Part shown: piece after piece, positions 36,912 to 45,299 of the stretch
Position numbering within the stretch: position 1 is the stretch's first letter
Layout: each line of letters begins with the position of its first letter
NCBI GenBank assembly: GCA_903871875.1
Contig: CAIQIR010000093.1
Coordinates: forward strand, 1 to 64,000
DNA from: an uncultured Schlesneria sp.
GTDB taxonomy: Bacteria > Planctomycetota > Planctomycetia > Planctomycetales > Planctomycetaceae
DNA length: 64,000 nucleotides
Direction: 5' to 3'
Notes under the pieces: generated by a model
Seen by the model: only the letters and a program-made list of their open reading frames with translations
Told to the model about the DNA's origin: nothing
Database searches by the model: none
Program-made: the position numbers and the translations under genes

Positions 36912-38285
36912 TCACCAGACACGCAGGTGGTATTGCGGTGAACGAATGGGGTACTTGCGCGAGACCGGGACACCCTCGTCTTGAACGCTGACAATCTTGG
37001 GCGGCAAATGGGCCTCGGGGTCCTTCTGCACCACTGCGGCCGGATGATTGTCTGCAACGGAAACGTCGTGCGGGAGGTGGTAAGTGAACACGCTGCCTGC
37101 AGCGATTGCAGTGGAAGCCATCAGCAATCGTGTTCGTCGTCGAAAACCTGTAAATCGAGTTTTGCCTGGACTAAAATTGTCTCGAAATTGTGGCGTATTC
37201 ACGGCTGGCGAGACGGCTAATGTGGCGACTCCGGTCAGCTGTGACAGATCTGCTTTGGCGGAGAAAGAGGTCAATTCTTCGGCGACTTCTTGAGCGGTCT
37301 GAATCCGATTATCCGGTGACTTGGCTGTCATGCGTTCGATCAATGTCACCAGTTTTGTCGGGACGTTGGTCGGCACTCGATTGAGCCAATCCGGCCGATC
37401 GAACAGATGTCCCTTCAGCTTCGCCGCCATGCTGGAATAACGTGCGTCCGCATAAGGCGGTTGTCCGCTCAAGAGATACAACAGCGTACATCCCAGGCTA
37501 TAGAGATCACTTCGCGCGTCCGCCTGACTGGCATCTTGCGCCTGTTCGGGAGCAATAAAATCCAGCGTTCCCAGCATGTGACCGTTGAGTGTCAGCCGAC
37601 CGTTGATGGAAGCATTTCGTACCAGGCCGAAGTCGAGTATTTTGACGATGCCCGATCGGTCCAGGATCAGATTCGACGGCTTGATGTCGCGATGGAGGAA
37701 TCCTAATTGATGCGAATAGGCCAGTCCAAGTGCCGTTTGGCGAATCAGTTCACTGGCGTTCGCGGGAGGGATGGATCCGTGGCGTTCCACCAACCGATCA
37801 AAATCCTCTCCCTCCGCCAATTCCGTGACCAGGTACTTCATGTCATGAAACGAGCCTGCATCGACGGCATTCACGATATTGGGATGCTGGAATTGTCCCA
37901 AGGCCAGCACTTCCTGATCAAAGCGGGCTTGGGCTTCGGCGATGCCGACGACGTCTGCCGCGATGAATTTGATTGCGAATTGTTTGTCGAGGTGAATATG
38001 TCTGGCAACAAAGACCGCTCCCATGCCTCCTTCACCGATTTTGCGACCGAGGGCGTATTGCCCCAGGGTTAAGCCAGTCAAATCCTCAGCCGTGAGATCG
38101 TTCAGGCAAACGTCCCGTGAACCGAACTGGGGAAGGGCAGTGTTTCCCGGTATTTGAGATGCCGCACTGGCATCGTGCCAAGCCGCCGGATCGCGGTCGG
38201 CATTGGGCAATGATGTCCCCATCGCACCAACATGCAAATTGCGTGTCAGTCGAGGAGCACCAAAGTTCGCGGATGGTTCGGACAT
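36912..38285 (-). CDS. Ser/Thr protein kinase, membrane-anchored
   Basis: Residues about 68-335 form a bacterial Hanks-type kinase: glycine loop GRKIGEGGMGAVF, lysine in FAIKFIAAD, catalytic LHRDIKPSN, DFG in KILDFGLVRN and an APEQAQ loop end (FIAPEQAQDASQAD). A predicted helix near 388-405 (LLMASTAIAAGSVFTY) anchors it, leaving a short tail outside. Most of the kinase would be cytoplasmic. The start is uncertain (ATG 38285 versus TTG 38321); neither has a strong ribosome binding site. It is followed by an FHA-GGDEF gene on the same strand, which suggests a kinase-to-cyclic di-GMP link. Confidence 0.92.
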   Translation of the reverse strand: MSEPSANFGAPRLTRNLHVGAMGTSLPNADRDPAAWHDASAASQIPGNTALPQFGSRDVCLNDLTAEDLTGLTLGQYALGRKIGEGGMGAVFVARHIHLDKQFAIKFIAADVVGIAEAQARFDQEVLALGQFQHPNIVNAVDAGSFHDMKYLVTELAEGEDFDRLVERHGSIPPANASELIRQTALGLAYSHQLGFLHRDIKPSNLILDRSGIVKILDFGLVRNASINGRLTLNGHMLGTLDFIAPEQAQDASQADARSDLYSLGCTLLYLLSGQPPYADARYSSMAAKLKGHLFDRPDWLNRVPTNVPTKLVTLIERMTAKSPDNRIQTAQEVAEELTSFSAKADLSQLTGVATLAVSPAVNTPQFRDNFSPGKTRFTGFRRRTRLLMASTAIAAGSVFTYHLPHDVSVADNHPAAVVQKDPEAHLPPKIVSVQDEGVPVSRKYPIRSPQYHLRVW

Positions 38286-38739
38286 GGTGTTGAAAAAAGC
38301 TGAGGCCGGGATTGGTTTCAAGGCTCATCGAGAGCGCTCGACGGCTTTTAAGAGCGTAGATCATGAATCCCCAACTTCGAATTTCCGCCACGATTAAAAA
38401 AACATCATTCTGATCGGAACAACGAATCTTCCCGAATTTCCGATTGTAGGAGACTAACAAACCCTGAATTGACCCCATGATGCCCCTGACCATTCCATCT
38501 TTGGTGTTGCGGAAGGGCTCGCAGGGTGGCTCGACCGGACGATCGTCCGGTCCTGTTCGCGGTTCTGCATTTTATTGGATCGGGTCACAGGCCCGAATGG
38601 ATGGAGCGAAGCCCCGGTTCGAGTGGTGGTTTTGAGGATCCGGCGTTGTGTTCAAGCTGCGTTTGCCGTGCAGGCTGCCTTTCGGAGCGGGGTCTTGTAT
38701 TATGCCCTCTTCCACGTTTTATCCTGAGAGGACTTGATC
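38286..38739. other. Divergent intergenic region with a 20-bp palindrome
   Basis: Contains GACCGGACGATCGTCCGGTC at 38533-38552, a perfect 20-bp palindrome, about 190 bp before the Gfo/Idh gene and 250 bp before the kinase gene. It is long enough for a dimeric regulator site. I see no gene here. Confidence 0.4.
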
Positions 38740-40017
38740 ATGCATTCGCCGGATCGTCGTCAATTCCTGCAGTCGACCACACTCGCGTCGGCAGCGGCGA
38801 TGGCCCCCTGGTTGTTCAATGCGGTTTCGGCGCAAGAAAGCACCGGTCGTGACTTGAGAGTCGGCATCGTGGGAACGGGCCGGGGCATGGTACATGCGAA
38901 TGCGGCGCTGAACGCTCAAGGGATCTCACTGGACTATGTGTGCGACGTCGATCAGAAACGGTTGGCACTGGCAATGAGGACGGTCGAGGGGCGGGGTGCG
39001 AAACCGAAAGCGATTACAGACCTGCGGCGGATGCTGGACGATCCGAAATTGGATGCGGTTTTTATAGCGACTTGCAATCACTGGCATGCTCCGGCCGCGA
39101 TCCTGGCCTGTGCCGCCGGCAAACATGTTTATGTCGAGAAGCCCGGAAGTCACAACGCCCGTGAAGGCGAACTGCTGGTTCAGGCCGCGCGTAAATATCA
39201 ACGCGTGGTTCAAATGGGAAACCAGCGACGGACTTGGCCCGGCATTCGGGAAGCGATCGCAAAACTGAAAGAGGGAGCGATCGGGAAAGTCTTGTACGCC
39301 CGCTGCTGGTATGACGCCAATCGGCAGTCAATCGGTCATGGCAAAGTCGTTCCCGTTCCCGATCACCTGGATTATTCGCTGTGGCAGGGACCGGCACCGG
39401 AACGTCCCTATGTCGACAATCTCGTGCATTACAACTGGCACTGGCGCTGGCATTGGGGCGGCGGCGAATTGACCAACAACGGAATCCATTCGTTGGACTT
39501 AGCTCGCTGGGGATTGGGGGTCGACTATCCGACGAAAATCAGCTTTTTGGGCGGCCGCTACCATTTTGACGATGATCAGGAAACTCCCGATACAGGCGTT
39601 GCCGTATTCGACTTCGGCGACAAGGGATGCAGTTGGGAGTGCAGTAGTTGTCTACCCCGCAAAGATGAAAAGCACAGCATGGTGATCTTCTATGGCACCG
39701 AAGGCACGCTGCACATCGTGGATCCCGGTTATCGTATTTACGACCCCAAAGGGGACGAGATCGGAAAGGGCACGGGCTCCGGTGATGTGCAGGACCATAT
39801 TCAGAATTTCTTTAACGGCATTCGCCATGGCGAACCATTGAATTCCGAAATTGAAGAAGCGCAGAAGAGCACGCTGCTGTGTCATCTTGGAAACATCTCT
39901 TACCGGCTGAATCGGATGATAAAGTTTGATCCGAAATCAGTCCGGATCGTTAGTGATAGCGAGGCGGATGCTTTGTGGAGTCGCGAGTACCGCCCCGGTT
40001 GGGAACCGACGGTGTGA
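38740..40017 (+). CDS. Exported Gfo/Idh/MocA family oxidoreductase
   Basis: A twin-arginine leader (PDRRQFLQSTTLASAAAMAP) is followed by a Rossmann NAD(P)-binding domain (VGIVGTGRGMVHANAAL), then VEKPGSHN with the family's conserved Lys-Pro, and a C-terminal alpha/beta substrate domain (from about residue 175). The family oxidises sugars, often at C3. The Tat leader implies folding with cofactor before export, as in glucose-fructose oxidoreductase. GAGAGGA precedes the ATG at 38740. Confidence 0.9.
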   Translation: MHSPDRRQFLQSTTLASAAAMAPWLFNAVSAQESTGRDLRVGIVGTGRGMVHANAALNAQGISLDYVCDVDQKRLALAMRTVEGRGAKPKAITDLRRMLDDPKLDAVFIATCNHWHAPAAILACAAGKHVYVEKPGSHNAREGELLVQAARKYQRVVQMGNQRRTWPGIREAIAKLKEGAIGKVLYARCWYDANRQSIGHGKVVPVPDHLDYSLWQGPAPERPYVDNLVHYNWHWRWHWGGGELTNNGIHSLDLARWGLGVDYPTKISFLGGRYHFDDDQETPDTGVAVFDFGDKGCSWECSSCLPRKDEKHSMVIFYGTEGTLHIVDPGYRIYDPKGDEIGKGTGSGDVQDHIQNFFNGIRHGEPLNSEIEEAQKSTLLCHLGNISYRLNRMIKFDPKSVRIVSDSEADALWSREYRPGWEPTV

Positions 40018-40128
40018 AACGGCTTCGATCTTCTCGGACAAATCACGCCGTAGCCGACGTTTGTGGCTGGGAATGGCCGCTTTTCGACGGAGACTGCGCC
40101 GACACCAATTTCACAAGGAACTATCGCC

Positions 40129-40749
40129 ATGAACGAATTCGAAGGCTCGCCGAAAACCTGGCCTCCCTTGGGGATGCCGACGGGGAGCGTCCGTGCGTTG
40201 TTGACGCTGATCCTGGTGGCTGTGGTGGTCACGAATATGGCTCGTGGAAACGATATTGCGGAAAGTGAGCAGTTGCTGTGGATCGAGACGCTGTTAATCG
40301 CCCTGTCGCACTACTTCACTGCGCGTCGCTTCGTGGAATTGCCGCCTGAAGTACTGCGTCAACTGGAAGATGATGGCGTGATTGATCGCGAACGTCATCC
40401 CTTATTCTTGCCTCGCAATTCGATCCGAATCCTCATCGTCGGTGCGTTTGCCTGGTTGGCATACTACCTGTATACGAATCATCGCCTTTTCGAACACCAT
40501 GCCGCATCGTTGATGGCAATGCTGGGGGCGTTCTTGCTGGGAGCCGTTGTGCGACGGGTTTGCCGCTGGTGGAATTGCCGTCGCCCCAAACCGGTATCTG
40601 GAACGTGGGGTGATTTGAAAGCGCTGGTGGTTCTGTTAGCGATGCTTGCCGTGGCGATCCCCGAGTTTCTGGGGTCACCCGATGTGTTGCATCCCGCGTT
40701 TCATCGGGCTGCCTTGGGACTGATGCTGTTCTACTTCGGTTCGCGGTAA
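40129..40749 (+). CDS. Membrane protein of unknown function
   Basis: 206 residues. Four or five hydrophobic helices are visible at about 20-38, 101-118, 126-146, 160-178 and 185-204. No family motif is recognised. AAGGA 9 nt before the ATG at 40129 supports the start. It follows the Gfo/Idh oxidoreductase by 111 bp on the same strand and ends 10 bp from a convergent gene. Confidence 0.65.
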   Translation: MNEFEGSPKTWPPLGMPTGSVRALLTLILVAVVVTNMARGNDIAESEQLLWIETLLIALSHYFTARRFVELPPEVLRQLEDDGVIDRERHPLFLPRNSIRILIVGAFAWLAYYLYTNHRLFEHHAASLMAMLGAFLLGAVVRRVCRWWNCRRPKPVSGTWGDLKALVVLLAMLAVAIPEFLGSPDVLHPAFHRAALGLMLFYFGSR

Positions 40750-40759
40750 CCATTGTTTA

Positions 40760-43069
40760 TCACGGGGGCGGCGGTGCGGGTTGGCGCGGATGAATCGCGC
40801 CAATTTGTTCCAAAGCCTCTGGCTCCTTCAAGCTGGCGATCCACTGCTCAAGCAATTTGAGGGCATCGGTATCGACGACTTTCGAAGCGATGTGCGGCAT
40901 GCGTCCCAGTCCGATGATTTTCATCCGTGCGAGGATCAACGAACGATCTGGTTCGCCCGGCGCTACGATCTTGGGATCGTTCAATTGGAACGTTCCCTGG
41001 CCGGGCCGGACGTTGACGGCGAAAGTCTCGGCCAGAGGAATTGATGCTTGCAGATCGAATTCGGCATTGCCACCACCCCATTTTCGATGGCAGTGGGCAC
41101 AATTGGCGTGGAGGTAGGATCTCGCCCGCAGATGCAGGTCGGCTGTCGTGTCGTGATAGTCGACTAAACGAGGTAGTTCTGCGGGTGGTTTGGGCAGTCT
41201 CTCCTGAAAGATCCCCAGTTGGTCTAGGACGGCCAATTGGTTCGCAGAACGCCCGTCGTAGTCATGAGCTTTATTCATCTGCAGCGTCGAGACGCCCAAG
41301 GCATATTTCGCGGCCATGTTGTGGCACAGTGTGCATTCGGTTCGACTGGGAAACCGCCATGTCAACTCGCGTCGGCCGCCGGGGGCTTGTGAGTCCTTGA
41401 TCATAAACGAACGATCGAGTCCTTCCGCAGCGAGCAATTCGGCATCCGTCTGCTCTGCGTTCCAGACGTAGGTATATCCCGACCAGAACTGAGCCCCGTA
41501 TTGGTCATCGTTGCCCGGCATCTTGCGAAACTTCAGCAGCCGGGTCTCCAGTCGTTGGCGGCTGGCAGGGTTTCCCGTTTCCAATTCGATGGAAAATGTT
41601 TTGATCAGCACCGTGCCATCGGGAAACCGCCAGCCCCGATCGGCGTAATCGGGGCCGTGCGGATAGGTAACCGTATCGAATTCGATTTTCGAATCACCCG
41701 GCAAAGCCAGAAATCGCTCCTTCTCGGCACCGTCGGACCAGAGCGGCGCGTTGACGGAATACGGAATCAGTCCCGTCGCCGGTTGAAGTTCTTTGGTTGA
41801 TGCGAAGAGGCCCGTCTCGCTCAATTTGCGAGGAAAGGGGCGCGTTTCGACGTGAGCGGTCGCTTTCACCAGACGATGAAATCCGCCACCGGCGAAGTCC
41901 ACCAGATAGACATCGCCGGTCGTGTCCTGGGCGAACTCGACGATTCGAATGTCGGTATCTGTCAACTGGCGGCTTTCGGTGACTCGGGTACCGTCGACTC
42001 GCAACGACCACAATTTTCCCGTGTCGTAATCGCCGTAAAGATAGGCGTCTTTCAATTCGGGCAGGCGATTCGACTGATAGACATAGCCACCGGTCAACGA
42101 GCGAAAGTCCGAATGAGGATGTTCGAGGATCGGCGGGATGAAATCCGTTGGGCCCTTGGGACGCTCTGGACGGAACGGGTGCGATCCTTCATTGACGCTC
42201 CAGCCGTAGTTCCCACCACGTTGGATCAGGTAAATCATTTCCCACAGATCCTGGCCCACTTCGCCGGCCCATAAGCGACGCTGATTGTCGAAACTGAATT
42301 TCCAGACCTGGCGTAGACCGTAGGCCCAGATTTCGGGTCGGGCGCCGGCTGTTTCAACGAACGGATTGTCCGGCGGAATCGAATACGGGCCACCGCTATC
42401 GGCGTGATCGACATCAATGCGAAGCATCGAAGCAAGCAAGTCGCCAAGGTTTTGGCCGGTCAGAAAAGAATCGGCGATGCCGCTGCCGTCACCCGTCGCC
42501 ACATAGAGATAGCCATCAGGTCCGAAACGCAGGCAACCGCCGTTATGCCCACCGGCCGGCCATTCGATGATGACCCGTTCGGTTTTGAGGTCGGCAACTA
42601 ACGGCCCATTCGGGGCGACGTGAAATCGTGATAGCCGGGTACCATTGGCGACCGAGGGGGCGTCGTCATGAATGTAGGTGACATAGAAAAATCCATTCTG
42701 GGCAAAGTTGGGGTGGAACGCGACGGCATAGGTCACTTTTTGAACGTCGAGGAGCATTTGTGGCTCGGCGACATCCTGGCGAATTTCAAACGTGAAAATC
42801 TTGCCGGGGCGTGTTGCCACACCGAATCGCGAATGGCCGGGAACGAGACCGACCGACAGCGGTTCAAAAAATGTGAGTTTCGGGAAGGCTCGTTCGGTCG
42901 TGTACGGATCGGGTGGTTCAGGCGTCCCGTGGATGTTGCCGGTGGTCCACAAGGTTCGCTGCTGAAGATTGAACGGTGGACGAGATGACGTCGGATCAGC
43001 AGCGACTGCGGCGACGCCCAGCAACAGTACGGTGACGACGACACTCGGGCCAAGACGGACCAGGAACAT
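40760..43069 (-). CDS. Glucose/sorbosone dehydrogenase-like propeller with C-terminal CxxCH motifs
   Basis: 769 residues. A leader (to about residue 24) is followed by a six-bladed beta-propeller of the glucose/sorbosone dehydrogenase (PQQ-dependent sugar dehydrogenase-like) family, about residues 50-380. It is recognised from TYAVAFHPNFAQNGFFYVTY, GGHNGGCLRFGPDGYLYVATGDGSG and GGNYGWSVNEG. The C-terminal half contains CTLCHNMAAKY and CAHCHRKWGGG, two CxxCH haem c motifs far apart. Electron flow from a sugar oxidation site to a c-type haem is plausible. GAGG precedes the ATG. Confidence 0.85.
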   Translation of the reverse strand: MFLVRLGPSVVVTVLLLGVAAVAADPTSSRPPFNLQQRTLWTTGNIHGTPEPPDPYTTERAFPKLTFFEPLSVGLVPGHSRFGVATRPGKIFTFEIRQDVAEPQMLLDVQKVTYAVAFHPNFAQNGFFYVTYIHDDAPSVANGTRLSRFHVAPNGPLVADLKTERVIIEWPAGGHNGGCLRFGPDGYLYVATGDGSGIADSFLTGQNLGDLLASMLRIDVDHADSGGPYSIPPDNPFVETAGARPEIWAYGLRQVWKFSFDNQRRLWAGEVGQDLWEMIYLIQRGGNYGWSVNEGSHPFRPERPKGPTDFIPPILEHPHSDFRSLTGGYVYQSNRLPELKDAYLYGDYDTGKLWSLRVDGTRVTESRQLTDTDIRIVEFAQDTTGDVYLVDFAGGGFHRLVKATAHVETRPFPRKLSETGLFASTKELQPATGLIPYSVNAPLWSDGAEKERFLALPGDSKIEFDTVTYPHGPDYADRGWRFPDGTVLIKTFSIELETGNPASRQRLETRLLKFRKMPGNDDQYGAQFWSGYTYVWNAEQTDAELLAAEGLDRSFMIKDSQAPGGRRELTWRFPSRTECTLCHNMAAKYALGVSTLQMNKAHDYDGRSANQLAVLDQLGIFQERLPKPPAELPRLVDYHDTTADLHLRARSYLHANCAHCHRKWGGGNAEFDLQASIPLAETFAVNVRPGQGTFQLNDPKIVAPGEPDRSLILARMKIIGLGRMPHIASKVVDTDALKLLEQWIASLKEPEALEQIGAIHPRQPAPPPP

Positions 43070-43367
43070 TCCGCACCTCGCGCCAGATCAAAGAAGGAAT
43101 TGGAGGAGATTCGCCGTCAGAACGACGCGTGCCTATTCTAGCCACGCGGAATGCCGACAGCCAAACCAACCCTTTCTGGACCCGATCAAGCGTCGCCACG
43201 ATACGGTCGAACAGACCTTGCGCCGTGTTCCCGTTTCATCCGATCAGGGACACCATCGCGCCGAATCGTTCGCGATGGTGTCCCTGATCGCACTATGATG
43301 TCGCTCGCAGTGTGTACGATCGATATGATCGGCTTCGTTCCTTCGTCAGTCGGACGCACGACCCGTG
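43070..43367. other. Intergenic region with a long stem-loop
   Basis: It holds the 20-bp perfect inverted repeat at 43241-43290 (separate entry). Open frames here on both strands are artefacts of that palindrome and of GC-rich chance frames. I see no gene. Confidence 0.45.
43241..43290. repeat. Perfect 20-bp inverted repeat, 10-nt loop
   Basis: The left arm CGATCAGGGACACCATCGCG (43241-43260) is matched exactly by its complement at 43271-43290, with loop CCGAATCGTT. No T-run follows on either strand. It lies between two minus-strand genes. It could be a mobile repetitive element, a processing hairpin or a protein-binding cruciform. Confidence 0.7.
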
Positions 43368-43568
43368 CTATGCGGCGTTGCGAGATCGTGGCTGACGTCG
43401 CGCCAGAGATTCGGAGGATCGGTGGTTCGATTCCGAACTGGTGTCTGGAGCGGCAAACACGCGCGAACAATGCGGACAGGTGATCGTGACGAACACGAAC
43501 GAGAGCAAACGCAATTCGGGAATTTTGCTGACACGTGCGTTGTCCATTTCGCAATGCGGGCATTTCAT
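43368..43568 (-). CDS. Mini zinc-ribbon protein (66 aa)
   Basis: A short protein starting MKCPHCEMDNARVSKIPE, with a second CxxC pair in TITCPHCSRVFAAP. The two CPHC motifs about 30 residues apart fit one zinc site, as in small planctomycete zinc-ribbon proteins. A Ser/Arg-rich tail follows. AAGGA lies about 7 nt before the ATG, which supports translation. It is 257 bp downstream of the CCA-adding enzyme gene on the same strand. Role unknown. Confidence 0.62.
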   Translation of the reverse strand: MKCPHCEMDNARVSKIPELRLLSFVFVTITCPHCSRVFAAPDTSSESNHRSSESLARRQPRSRNAA

Positions 43569-43825
43569 GGTGATTTCCTTGATGTTGAAGTCCTACCTGA
43601 AGGCCGCGATCAATCGCCTTGCCGGATTTGGTGTATCGACGCCGGTGCGAGCACGACTGCACTCGGAACACTTGCGATCTTGGCAGAGACAAAGTTCGCG
43701 CCCTGCCAGCCGCGAAAATCGACAAGACATCGCCAATTAGATTTTTTGATCGGATGCTCAAGTCCCGCGTCGCTTTTTCGGGATTGCATCGGCGGTTCAT
43801 GCCGATTGCTGCGAGGGTCGCGGTT

Positions 43826-45070
43826 TCATTTCTTGTTCCACTCGGCTTGCGCCAGTTCGAGAGCGGCATCGCGATGACTGACTTCCAGATTGAGTTGCGC
43901 GTCGCGAACGATTTCGAGGACAGATTTAAATCGCGGGCCGGGACGTAATCCCATTTGAATCAAATCGTCTCCCGTCACGAATGGCGGCGGGTCAATGACT
44001 TCACGCGGAGTCTGGGCCAGGAATGCGTCGCAGAATTGGACCGGTTCCAGGCTGGAGGAGGTTGCCACTCGATCGGCCAAGAGCAACTGCAATAAATCGG
44101 TATGGTAAGGATGCGCGAGGCATCGTTTGAGCGCCGCCAGATTGATCCGGGACGCGTCATCCAGATCGGATTGATGGGCCACCAGCCAGACGGTCCGATC
44201 GGTTTCCTCATTCGAAAGCTTCAGTCGCCGACAGATGTCGTGGACAACCGGCTTGGCCGGCAATGATTTCAGCAAGGCCGCCAATGCCAATTCGAATGAC
44301 GGTTGGGACAGCAACTCGAGCCGTCGCAACGTGTCGGTCCACTCTGGCTGTCGTGAGAGCGTATCGAGTTCCGGGAAAATGATTCGGAAAAGCCGCACGT
44401 CATCGGCCAATTCGATCGCTCGTCGACGATAAGGGTCCGTTAGCATTCGTTTCAGTTCTTGAGCTATTCGTTCGGCACTGACGACGATCAACTCGGAAGA
44501 CATCTGACGAATCGCATCCGCAGTGACAGCGTCAAGCGAAAAGTTCAATGTGGCAGTGAACCGGACGGCTCGCAGCATTCGCAACTTGTCTTCGCGAACC
44601 CGATCGTGTGGATCGCCGATGGCGCGGACGACCCGCGCTGCCAGATCGGCTTCGCCACCGACAAAGTCGAACACTTTTTCGTCGATCGGGTCAAAGAACA
44701 TGCCATTGATGGTGAAGTCGCGCCGTCGGGCGTCTTCTTCGGGCGTACAGAAGGCGACGCTTTCGGGGCGTCGGCCGTCAAGATAATTTCCTTCCGTGCG
44801 GAAGGTGGCCACCTCGACGTGACCCGCCTTGCGCGGTCCGATGACCACAATAACACCAAAGTTGGCGCCCACGGCCAGCGTTCGCTGATGGCCAAAGATC
44901 GCCCGTACTTGGTCTGGCAACGCGGTCGTCGCGACGTCGTAATCTTTCGACACACGTCCCAGCAATAAATCTCGAACGCAACCGCCGGCAAACAGCGCCT
45001 GATGCCCGGCCGCGCGCAGTTTAGCGACGACTTCGACCGCAAAATCACGCTGACGAGAAACGCCCGTCAT
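43826..45070 (-). CDS. cca: CCA tRNA nucleotidyltransferase (class II)
   Basis: Adds or repairs the CCA end of tRNA. The head domain has the signature AGGCVRDLLLGRVSKDYDVAT with Asp43 and Asp45 as metal ligands. EVATFRTEGNYLDGRRP follows, then RRRDFTINGMFFD and the neck region DPHDRVREDKLRMLRAVRF. The C-terminal helical body (about 200-410) ends with LELAQAEWNKK. The 414-residue length is usual. It could also be annotated as a poly(A) polymerase-family protein, but the motif set favours CCA addition. ATG at 45070 with a weak GAGAG upstream. Confidence 0.9.
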   Translation of the reverse strand: MTGVSRQRDFAVEVVAKLRAAGHQALFAGGCVRDLLLGRVSKDYDVATTALPDQVRAIFGHQRTLAVGANFGVIVVIGPRKAGHVEVATFRTEGNYLDGRRPESVAFCTPEEDARRRDFTINGMFFDPIDEKVFDFVGGEADLAARVVRAIGDPHDRVREDKLRMLRAVRFTATLNFSLDAVTADAIRQMSSELIVVSAERIAQELKRMLTDPYRRRAIELADDVRLFRIIFPELDTLSRQPEWTDTLRRLELLSQPSFELALAALLKSLPAKPVVHDICRRLKLSNEETDRTVWLVAHQSDLDDASRINLAALKRCLAHPYHTDLLQLLLADRVATSSSLEPVQFCDAFLAQTPREVIDPPPFVTGDDLIQMGLRPGPRFKSVLEIVRDAQLNLEVSHRDAALELAQAEWNKK

Positions 45071-45299
45071 AAAAAGTTGCTCTCGCAATCAAGTGGGTGA
45101 TCGACTGAAGGCCATTCCAGAGGCCGAATGCCGACCGTCTGACGCAGGGTTTCGTAACCGGAAAGACTACACGGCCGGATCGGTCGCGACAATTCGGTAT
45201 GATTTTGCCGTCGGTTGCGTGTCGCGATCCGTGATTGCCGCCGATGTTCCTCGTCAGCAACTCACCCCGATGAAAATCGCGTACGGCGAGATCAGTTCG

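Noticed and set aside
43425-43440. tRNA T-loop-like GGTTCGATTCC
   Set aside because: The arms do not pair as a T-stem and no acceptor or anticodon arms fit around it; it lies inside the mini zinc-ribbon gene.
43186-43869. 227-codon minus-strand frame across the 20-bp inverted repeat
   Set aside because: Its sequence repeats itself because of the palindrome and overlaps the better-supported zinc-ribbon gene and the CCA gene end.
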